64,000 nt of DNA from Oidiodendron maius Zn (Eukaryota > Ascomycota > Leotiomycetes > Myxotrichaceae). A program made the translations under genes and the position numbers. Under the pieces are notes generated by a model. It was not told the DNA's origin. It ran no database searches and saw only the letters and a list, made by a program, of their open reading frames with translations. The stretch lies in the NCBI GenBank assembly GCA_000827325.1, contig KN832872.1:2108001-2172000 (forward strand). The letters are read 5' to 3'. Every line of letters starts with the position of its first letter. The first letter of the stretch is position 1. This document shows positions 56,170-64,000 of this stretch, piece after piece.

Positions 56170-57654
56170 CTACGGCCATTCGATATCAATACGATGGTCC
56201 TTGATATCACCATTGAACCACTCAATCACATCAATCTTCTCTTGACACGTCCTCGCCCCCTCCAGGGCCTCGCTCTCCACGACCGCCAGGACCGTCTCAT
56301 GCAGTTGATGCATGGCCAGATTCTTGCCGATGCAGGCACGCAACCCGGCTCCAAAGGGCATCATGCTCCGGTGCATCTGCGGTCGCCGCAGCCCGCCGTC
56401 GTCGCCGTTCCCCAGCCACCGTTCGGGTCGGAAGGAGAATGGATCGGGGAAGACGTCGGGATCATGGTGCAGGTTGTATGCAGCACAACCGACGATGGTG
56501 CCGGCGGGGAGCACCATCTTACCAACCGACAGTCCTGTCGCCGGCACCACCCGGGTCAACCGCGTGGGGTTCGCCATGCCGAGACGTAGACTCTCCTTAA
56601 CACATGCCCGTAGGTATGGGAGGCCGTCCAGCGTGTGAGTATCTCGCCCGCTAGCAGCGCGGATCTCCGCCAGCAGACGACGCCGCACCGTGGCATCCCG
56701 CACCAGGTGGAAGAGCGTTGTGGCGAGCATAACTGCCGTCGAGTCAGCGCCCGCGAACACAATAGCCTTGCTCTGCGCGCCGGCCTCGTCCCGGGAGACG
56801 CCAGCGACCATGAGCCGCTCTTGGTAGTAGTGGGGATCCTTGGCGTCGTCTGTCGTTGTACGGCCCTGCATGACGCCTTCGATGAAGCGGTCGAGCTTCA
56901 GGAAGGATTCCGTGACGTGGTCGCTCGCGCTTAAGCGCTGCGAGATGGTGTAGCACAACTTGAATATGGAGTTGGGCAGCAGAGAAAAGCGGGCAAAAGC
57001 CACGATGGCGTGGATAAAAGGGTTCGCGCTGAGCTTGGCCGTCTCTAGCTGCCTCTCCTCGAGGCTGAGATGAGCATTCTCGTCCAGCCCGCCGTACCGC
57101 TGGCCGAGCAGGTAGACGGTCACAACATCAATGGAGAGACGCGCGCAGAGGTCCAGAAGATCCGTCTTGACATGCGCCCCGCCCAACTGGCGAAGCTGCG
57201 CGACGAACTCGGTGATACAGCTCTTAATCACGCCATCTGGAGCGACCGCCGCCCTCAGCTGTACGGGAGCGAAGAGAGGAGCGACCGCCTTTGCGCGAAG
57301 GTCACGGTAGACCGTGTCCGTGGACGAGAAGATGGACGCAACCGGCCCGAGGTCAAAGTTGTGATAGCGGTCATCCTTGGGGAAGCCGCCGGCAGCGACG
57401 TAGATGTCACGGATGGCAATGCTGTCCGCGATAGATACCGAGTTCGGCGCAACCCGAACCACCTTGCCGTACATCTGGTGGTAATGGCGCAACACACGCC
57501 CTTCGATCCCAAGGTAGCATATGGTGTTGAGGAACAAGGAGCTGGCCTTGGCCATGAATGGGCCAGGCACGTCGCGCAGCGCATGGAAGCGCCACCGGTA
57601 CACCGTTCGAATGAGGACGGCCCCGAGCACAACTTTGCCCAGAAACGCGAACAT
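56170..57654 (-). CDS. Cytochrome P450 monooxygenase of the tailoring cluster
   Basis: Intronless, 494 residues. An N-terminal membrane anchor (FLGKVVLGAVLIRTVYRW) is followed by the hinge RDVPGPF. The I helix is VFAGADSTAVMLATTLFHL (AGxxS/T oxygen-activation motif). The K helix has ESLR, then FRPERW, and the haem loop is PFGAGLRACIGKNLAMHQ with the Cys ligand. It is a microsomal monooxygenase, likely hydroxylating or oxidatively coupling the cluster metabolite. The overall pattern is that of the fungal E-class P450s close to pisatin demethylase-like enzymes; I cannot name the CYP family or substrate. It is divergent from the O-methyltransferase gene across a 650 bp region, and on the same strand as the GMC gene. 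Confidence 0.93.
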   Translation of the reverse strand: MFAFLGKVVLGAVLIRTVYRWRFHALRDVPGPFMAKASSLFLNTICYLGIEGRVLRHYHQMYGKVVRVAPNSVSIADSIAIRDIYVAAGGFPKDDRYHNFDLGPVASIFSSTDTVYRDLRAKAVAPLFAPVQLRAAVAPDGVIKSCITEFVAQLRQLGGAHVKTDLLDLCARLSIDVVTVYLLGQRYGGLDENAHLSLEERQLETAKLSANPFIHAIVAFARFSLLPNSIFKLCYTISQRLSASDHVTESFLKLDRFIEGVMQGRTTTDDAKDPHYYQERLMVAGVSRDEAGAQSKAIVFAGADSTAVMLATTLFHLVRDATVRRRLLAEIRAASGRDTHTLDGLPYLRACVKESLRLGMANPTRLTRVVPATGLSVGKMVLPAGTIVGCAAYNLHHDPDVFPDPFSFRPERWLGNGDDGGLRRPQMHRSMMPFGAGLRACIGKNLAMHQLHETVLAVVESEALEGARTCQEKIDVIEWFNGDIKDHRIDIEWP

Positions 57655-58304
57655 TAGGTCGAGTGAGTGTCAAAGCGCTCTCAGGACGGGAATGTTATTA
57701 TGGATGAGGATATGCGTAGACCGTGCAGTTGTTAAGTCGGCAGAGATATTGTATCTGGTTGTGCCGCCATCGGGCTACCGAACGGCATCCACTGCACAGA
57801 AAAGTTCGACATGAGCTCCCGCGTCTCGGTGGGATGCCGTGGCGAATTCAACCTCATTCCCACCCCGAGTCCATGGTCGAGCTCCCATGGCACAAGAGGG
57901 CACGACTGGCGGTCGCTGACGTGGGTCGGATCCCACCTACTCGGTTCCTCTCTGTCCCGAAAAACACCAAGTAAGCTGGAAATACTCGGCACCGGGTAAC
58001 AGAACAATATTGAAGCACTTGGTTTTGGGGTAAAAACGACGCTTCGGGGTCAGACACAGTAAGCCCAAATGTCATCAGGCAAGTGCCCAAGTGACGAGGT
58101 AATCATCACTACACCAGCCTCAGCGGATGCTTACTAGTCCTGTAACGTCCCGACACTGGTAGTGAGGGCGGCAGTATTTGTGCACGTCTTTTTGGGCTCG
58201 CCGATTCTGCAGAGATCCCATTGTCTGCCCTGTAGAAGACTTTTGTCCCATAGAGACGCGTAACATTAGGAGCTTGAATCCACGATACGGCTGTCGGCGC
58301 TGTC
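57655..58304. promoter_or_regulatory. Shared upstream region of the divergent P450 and O-methyltransferase genes
   Basis: A 650 bp stretch between two start codons facing away from each other, with no coding signal of its own. A bidirectional promoter is inferred from position. I see no clear TATA box. Candidate words such as CTGACGTGGG (near 57917) and repeated CGG triplets could be regulator sites, but I cannot support one. Confidence 0.4.
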
Positions 58305-59708
58305 ATGGCTCTGTCATCGAATGGCACAAACGGCCATGGAGTTCACAACATAAAGCATGTTTTAGAGACGCTGAAGAATGTTGACGCCAGCTCCTTTGCC
58401 AATGATGCCGACCGAATTCAGGCAGTCGTGGAAGCCTATGCATTGGTCTCGAGACTCGAAACTCCATGGGAGTTCGTGCTGAGAACCTGTATGGGTCAGG
58501 TATTGGCTTCACCCCCCTTCCCACAGTCCAAGCACAAGGCTGAACTAGATCTTAGCCGGCGCTGGGGGCCGCCCTAAAGGTTGGAAAGGACCTGGGGCTC
58601 TACGACAAGTGGCACGCCCGCGGAGATGTAGAGATGACGCGCGAGGAGCTGGCAAAGATGTTACCGACTTGCGACCCGGACCTGCTCTGTCAGTCTCCGT
58701 AACTACGCGCGCGAAACAGACAACCACTGACCATGTAGGACAGTCCGCATACTCCGCCACCTTGCGGCAAATCATGTGCTAGACGAGACCTCTATCGGGG
58801 TTTTCAAGCCCACTCCGCTGAGTATCTCGTTCACCAAGCCCGTCTTTGGAGAGTGGATTAACCACCTGTACGATGCCACAATTCCGGTCTTCTACAAGAT
58901 GCCTGTATACCTGGCCCTTACCGGGTATAAGAATCCTGTTGATCCTACCAGCGGCGTCTTCCAGCACGCCAAGGGCTGGAAGGGCGATATGTTTCACTAC
59001 TACGAGGCGCATCCCGTCGAGGGGGCGTCCTTCGACCATGTCATGGGCGGCGTCATGGCCAACCAGGCCCGGTGGGTGGACATCTTCCCTTCTCAGGTCC
59101 TCTTCGACACCGACAAGGGCGGCGATACCCCGCTCGTCGTCGATGTGGGCGGCAACATTGGTCACGATATCGAGAAGTTTCGCGAGTCGCATCCCGACAC
59201 GGCGGCCCGTCTGTACCTCGAGGACCGGCCCGAGGTGGTGGAGCGGTCCAAGTGTCCAAAGACTGTCAACAGGCTCGGCTATGACTTCTTCATGCCTCAG
59301 CCCATCAAAGGTAAGCTGTGTCTTTTTCATGCTCGGCCGGTCGGGACAATCACTAACGAGATGGGGTTCGCAGGAGCACGCGCATACTACATGCATGGGG
59401 TCCTGCACGACTGGTCCGACGAGCCGGCACGCAAGATCCTGGAGATGCAGAGGGACGCCATGACGCCGGGATACAGCACTCTCCTGATCCACGACCACAT
59501 CGCGCCCGAAGCCCTGGCCCATCCGCACACCACGGCTTACGATCTCACCATGATGGGCATGGTGGCGGGCGGAGAGAGGAAGGAGTCGGATTGGCACAAG
59601 CTGTTGGCATCTGCGGGCTACAAGGTTCGAAAGATTTGGACGTCGCCGCTCGCCATACAAGGCGTCATCGAGGCTGAACTTCTCGTGGATGTGCAGGACG
59701 GCCCATGA
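58305..59708 (+). CDS. SAM-dependent O-methyltransferase (fungal plant-COMT type), four exons
   Basis: Transfers a methyl group from S-adenosylmethionine to a hydroxyl of the metabolite. Predicted exons are 58305-58499, 58556-58688, 58744-59310 and 59374-59708, giving 409 residues, typical for the family. Introns are 56, 55 and 63 bp; the last is in frame and easily missed. A winged-helix dimerisation region (KVGKDLGLYDKW; EELAKMLPTCDPDLL; RILRHLAANHVLDET) precedes the methyltransferase fold. SAM motif I is VVDVGGNIGHDIEKF (the third glycine of the usual GGG is Asn). The catalytic base is His in MHGVLHDWSDEPA, and LLIHDHIAPE follows. It resembles the OmtA-like enzymes of fungal polyketide pathways. 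It converges with the prenyltransferase gene, 161 bp away. Confidence 0.9.
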
Positions 59709-59869
59709 TGGCCCGGCCATGAGAGAGGTGATTCGCTGGACCGCGTAGCCGTGGCATGCTATATATTTCATAGGTATCTAATGCAATACACTACCACTAT
59801 TTTACGCCTCCGGACTCTAGGCTGGTTGATGCCGTCCAAAAAGCACCACGCAAACCGGCTCCCCAAGTT

Positions 59870-61346
59870 CTAGTAGCGGGGTGTCTCGTACAACTCAGGA
59901 GTGACATAGACCTGCAGACTCAGGTCGGCGGAGCCCTCCTTTCTCCCGATGCCGATAAACGTAAATATCCCCGGCTTCTCATCCAGTCTTCGATATGTAC
60001 TGTTGTTATCCGACCGGTTAGCAGAGATTGTCTACGGATGAACGGGGCTAGTAAACATACAAGACATTCTGCACCCGCTCCTCCAGCGTCTTCCCTCCAT
60101 CGTGCCATCCGTATCTGGTCATCCAGGCGTCGATGCCCTGCGCCGTCGCCTCGTCATTTGGTGCCCTGCGCGCCGGATAGAAGTAGAGCTTCGGTACAGG
60201 GTAAGGCGTGTCCGGTGTCAGGGAGAAGTACAGTGACGTAGGCTTTGTCTCGAAGATGTTGCGCCGCTTCTTCTCGGCCCACGTCTCCGCCCTGATCTTG
60301 TGGGCGGGGTAGTCCCGGCCGTGCGCGAGGTCCATCAGTTCCCGGATCTTCTCCTTGTCATCGTCGAGGTCCGGGATGCGCCCACCCAAGGTGTAGTAGT
60401 CCCAGATCTCATCGAAGGTGTTGCCCCAGTACCGCACGTAGACCTTGAGGCGCGCCATTCCCGCCGGGACGAAGTCGCAGGCCATGCCGCGCCCGCACTC
60501 CTCGTACTCTGGGTGATCCGCGACATAGTCCTCGATCATCTTCATCCCGTGCAGGAGATTCGGGTACGACCCGATATCGGGGATCTGGCGGATGCCTATG
60601 GAAAGGGCCTGGAAGCGGGTCAGGCGCCGGTCGATCGCCGCGAAGTCGGGTGGGAAGTAGCTCTTGACCATAACGGGGAGCATACCCGGGGCCTTTTCCA
60701 ATATCTTGGCGTTGATGTCGAAACCCAGGATGGTGGGCGTCTGGAAGCCAACCCTACGGACCAAGTCTCTCTGCTTTTCCGGGGATGCGTTTGCATAGAC
60801 GAACCATCGCTCAAATGCACGGTGCTGTTGCGAGTCAGGTTCAACATCCGCGTGTTCGAGAGAGAAAGGTAATGGGGGAAATGATAGGAGGTAGCATACC
60901 CAAGTCTCGTCATAGAGGGGACTTTTCTGGCGAAGCACATCTAAGGCCTTCTCAACCGTGGTCACGTCTAAAGGCCGATCCGTCCTGGCCGGCCGCAGCT
61001 CAGAGAGGTCGAGGACAAAGCGGACGCCGGCCTTCTTCGTCGAGCCCTTGAACTCGAAGCTGTATTCAAAAGGGTTACCGTCCCAGCCCACTGCAGCGGG
61101 CCGGGACCACGGCTCGGGCTTCCCGCCCAGCAAGGGACAGATGGTGCCGCGATAGAAATCGAGGAACTGGCGTCGGCATTCCTCTGGGTAGTCAGCCTCG
61201 ACCAGCATGCGGGACAAATCCTGTCCGCTAGTGAGCCACCAGTATGTAGGGCCATCGCCAACTTCTGCCTCCACGGAGGTGGTGCCGATCGGGTCGGTCG
61301 ATGGCGTCTTGATCGCCAAGGTGGGGTCTATCATCATCACGGCCAT
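59870..61346 (-). CDS. DMATS-type aromatic/indole prenyltransferase, three exons
   Basis: Soluble ABBA-fold enzyme transferring a dimethylallyl or longer prenyl group to an aromatic acceptor without an Asp-rich metal motif. Predicted exons are 61346-60900, 60824-60061 and 59999-59870, giving 446 residues, the normal size. The first intron (60899-60825, 75 bp) is in frame; splicing joins LYDETW to HRAFERWFVYANASPE. The second (60060-60000, GTATGT..CAG) restores a proper C-terminus, FTFIGIGRKEGSADLSLQ then VYVTPELY. Visible family features: YWWLTSGQDLSRML near the N-terminus, KAGVRFVLDLS, TPTILGFDIN, MARLKVYVRYWG and KLYFYPARRAPNDE, which include the Arg/Lys and Tyr residues that bind the diphosphate. 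The acceptor (tryptophan, indole alkaloid or phenolic polyketide) cannot be told from the sequence. It is the most specific marker of the cluster. Confidence 0.9.
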
Positions 61347-62199
61347 GGTCGCGTGGTGAGAATTTGTCAGTGGATTTTGTATTCAATACATAAAAACGAG
61401 ATGTTTGGGTGACATTTTCATCTTTCGAGCAATGCCATTCTTATGCCCAAGCGCGATGGTTATTTTCTCTGCCCAATTTGATCAGCCGCAATTGCGCAGA
61501 GCCCTGCCAGTTACTTGGTGTACGCCCGCCTCAGCTAACGCCAAGTAACATGACCATTCTTAGAACAAGTTTGTCTCACCACAGATTCCGCCTCGAGACT
61601 TATTCGAGCTGAGGCTTTACGTGAAACATCATGGCCCTCCAACTAAAGGCGAACCAAAGAAGGACACTCAACTTAACTACTTCTATGTAAGGAGTGAGAG
61701 AGTCTCAGCCGCAGAGTCTTCATCAGGTATGCTTCCGGAAGCTAAAAACCTGTCGTAACTTTTAGGTTTCGATGTTCAGCCGCATATCAAACCTGCACGA
61801 TGTAGACGCTCTCATTACGACCCCTGAGCGGAAGCTACCTACCCTGGACTTGCATATCCCGGATCCGTGTCCACAGTCTTGGTCCGAATCATTCATACGT
61901 ACGTCCCCTCGAGCTGGAGGCGCAACCGATGGGGAACTGGACCAGAGGTGAAGGCCATCACTGACACGACGGCACCGCGGCAACACTCTGGTCCACCTAA
62001 ATCCAGGGTCTTCGGGCATCTCGATATCGAGGCTTTAGCGATCTCCACACGCCCATATATACCGCTTTCTGATATCGTCGGGATGTCTGCAGGTCATAGT
62101 TGACCTTGGAATCCTTCCAGATTGGTATAATTAAGCAGCCAAATTTGCTTCCCTCATTAACGTGACCACAGTAACCACAGTGTCTTCTCTACCTAGACA
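61347..62199. other. Upstream of the prenyltransferase gene; one 59-codon open frame
   Basis: The first 400 bp probably hold the prenyltransferase promoter. An ATG frame at 61772-61951 on the plus strand reads MFSRISNLHDVDALITTPER, then KLPTLDLHIPDPCPQSW, which is protein-like but matches no family I know. It may be the start of a lost gene. Otherwise nothing is seen. Confidence 0.35.
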
Positions 62200-62542
62200 A
62201 CAGCAAGGGTCAACATCTGCGGCTTCGACAAGCACACCGTCATATGGTCGCACAATCACTTCGATCATCACATCTCCAGGTTCACGCGAGGAGCAGGAGT
62301 AAAGGCGAAAGGGCGCGGGCCAGTCGACTATTGTGTTCATGGGCGTGGATGAGTGCCACCACCCCGGTACCTCCCACTGCCGTCGAACGAAGATCTGCGG
62401 ACCGCGCTCCGCCAGAACAGTAACCATTACGGCGTATCCTAGCACACCCTTCTTCAACATTGCAAATTGTGCGCGGCCGATGTTTCCGGACGAGGCATGG
62501 TATTCCCCTGTACCCCCAAACCATCCACGACTAGAGAGCTAG
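62200..62542 (+). pseudogene. Broken paralogue of the metallo-beta-lactamase-fold hydrolase
   Basis: The plus strand keeps HTVIWSHNHFDHH (the HxHxDH zinc signature) near 62236-62274. After a frame change it reads VFMGVDECHHPG near 62330, then ITAYPSTPFFNIA and RPMFPDEAW. The intact gene at 42118-43245 has, in the same order, IIWSHNHFDHIGD, VFLGADACHHPG and NPFFTVARGPLFPDHEAA. The region between the two motifs is much shorter than in the intact gene, and at least one frameshift is present. It is therefore a decayed duplicate or relative, not a functional enzyme. Confidence 0.75.
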
Positions 62543-64000
62543 CCGACTAAAGACGGAAGCACAACTGCTTTTCTGCAATTATTTTATTGCTACTAGAGAA
62601 CTCGGATGTTATTAAAATGACCTCAAGACCTAGCCATTACTGCCTGTTCGTTGAGCCCATCCTTACTATTAAATAGGCTACCTACCCCAGTGTGTGCTGT
62701 AGGGACTCTGGGATACGTATCACGAATCAGGTGAAACTAGCAGGCTAAATCCTGTAGTTCGCGCGAATGCTAAACTAAGAAAGGAAAGGGAATCTAGCTA
62801 GTATGCAGAGATTTATGTGTGTGCAATCTCCCAATAACACGGCGCCTCGCAGGCAAACAATTGTTCCTTCATCCACTAAGCAACTTATCAGAGTCACGCG
62901 CCCATTTTTAGGCTCGAATCTCGATCTGTTCTCTTAATTTTTCCATTCTGCGGTGGCTAAATTCCACCAGGCATGCAGTGATGGAAGAAAGGTATTTGCA
63001 AAAGGATTCAACTTTTAACTATAGAGCGGAAAGAATGGGTTCAATATACAAATTATCTTCTATTTAACTAGTATAGCTATATTAAGATAACTCAATAAGC
63101 TTGAGGTACATGCTGAGCATATGCCCCTTTACCTGGGGTGGCAGAGTTGGGTATCGTGGGGGGAGGAAAGAGAGGGGACCAAGCAGCAATTATGATCTCC
63201 CACAGACTTCCACTAGCTAGATGGCTCCCAAATTTCGTATTTTTATATCCTTCAAAGCATTTATTATGCTTTACCATACAATATCTGCCTGAATTGCATT
63301 CTGATCGCATGAAATGGGTTAATTCTCAACCGTGGTAATGATAATATTTCTCTAAATAACCCATCGGACAGGCACCTAACAAACAACCTTGGAGACCCTA
63401 AACGTGCGATGCGCTAGCCTTGCGCTAACTTTAAGCAATAGCGCTCATACCCACAATGCCGGAAGTTTAATTTAATCTCCCCATGGTAACCACGTGGTTT
63501 AGCGGCGGTTGGGGGAGTTGCAGTGGAAAGTTCCGACAGTATCGCAACCTTAGGCATTAACTTCACCTGTTAGGTGTTGCGGTATCCCGGAAGCTAGTCC
63601 AGTTTCGGTGCTGAGTAACCAACTCAAATGATGATACTTGTGCTCTGAATACTAATGTTATAGACTGTGTGAAGGAGTACATGTTAAGGATGCTGAAACC
63701 ACTTGATTTGAGTTATTTGAGACTGTATTTGGAATTCTAGTCCTGTCACGAAGTATAAAGGTGGTAGTTGAACCCACCCTTAGAAAATACAGAGCATCAT
63801 TACCTGAAAATACGAGCCTATCATATACATCTACACTAAGCCCTACTTAATGTAACAGTTATAAGTCTGGATTAACGCAAAAAGTACCTTTATACCTAAT
63901 TTACTATACTACAATATATCAAATCGAAAGCTATAGCTATAAGGTATTAGATACTACTACTATAAGCCTTCTAAAAACGTTAAAGTGAAGCGTGCCAGTC
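62543..64000. other. No gene seen
   Basis: This AT-rich tail has only chance open frames (for example 63138-63338). It holds a perfect 12 bp palindrome AACCACGTGGTT at 63488-63499 inside a longer imperfect palindrome. An inverted pair follows at about 63529-63590 (TTCCGACAGTATCGCAACC and GGTGTTGCGGTATCCCGGAA). The last 200 bp look like RIP-affected repeat DNA. Confidence 0.4.

Noticed and set aside
57070-57657. A 195-codon open frame on the plus strand
   Set aside because: It lies entirely opposite the P450 coding sequence, and its text is the GC-rich shadow of that gene.
58779-59771. A 330-codon open frame on the minus strand
   Set aside because: It is antisense to the O-methyltransferase exons and lacks any domain pattern.
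1-64000. CRISPR arrays, bacterial operons, ribosome binding sites or riboswitches
   Set aside because: No regularly spaced short repeats were seen. The spliced genes and retroelements show this is fungal nuclear DNA.

Overview
The window looks like a piece of a filamentous ascomycete genome, probably Eurotiomycetes (Aspergillus/Penicillium type). The evidence is the short 44-77 bp GT..AG introns, the fungal secondary-metabolism enzymes (P450s, a DMATS-type prenyltransferase, an O-methyltransferase, a GMC oxidoreductase), and a 25 kb AT-rich block of retrotransposons whose copies differ almost only by C-to-T and G-to-A changes, as expected from RIP. All calls come from reading the sequence and recalling families; no search was run. 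Splice sites were placed by eye, using reading frame, GT..AG and family alignment.

Layout. 0-4 kb: a TA-flanked MITE, an intact two-exon cytochrome P450 (1713-3325) and a solo LTR. 4.6-9.85 kb: a young Ty1/copia element (copia-1). 9.9-15.9 kb: an island with a truncated F-box-like gene, a four-exon HNH nuclease gene (10771-11965), relics of a UDP-glucose dehydrogenase and of other genes, and a secreted DUF7136-type protein. 15.97-40.99 kb: one old copia element (A) with 178 bp LTRs and a perfect GACAG duplication at its outer ends. Gypsy element B (itself hit by copia-2), the short gag-only element D and gypsy element C have all inserted into it.

41-50.4 kb: MITEs, a metallo-beta-lactamase-fold hydrolase, two divergent paralogous three-repeat MYB genes, and a small secreted protein. 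50.9-52.4 kb: a decayed Helitron. 52.9-61.3 kb: a compact block of tailoring genes (secreted GMC oxidoreductase, P450, O-methyltransferase, DMATS-type prenyltransferase). It looks like a small secondary-metabolite cluster or one end of a larger one, and no PKS, NRPS or terpene synthase is visible here. At 62.2-62.5 kb a broken paralogue of the metallo-beta-lactamase gene lies beyond the prenyltransferase. The last 1.4 kb shows no gene.

How the genes may work together (inference): the prenyltransferase adds an isoprenoid unit to an aromatic or indole scaffold, the P450 and the methyltransferase oxidise and O-methylate it, and the secreted flavoenzyme does a late oxidation outside the cytosol, as the related patulin synthase is thought to do. 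The MYB pair could be local regulators, but nothing in the sequence ties them to the cluster.
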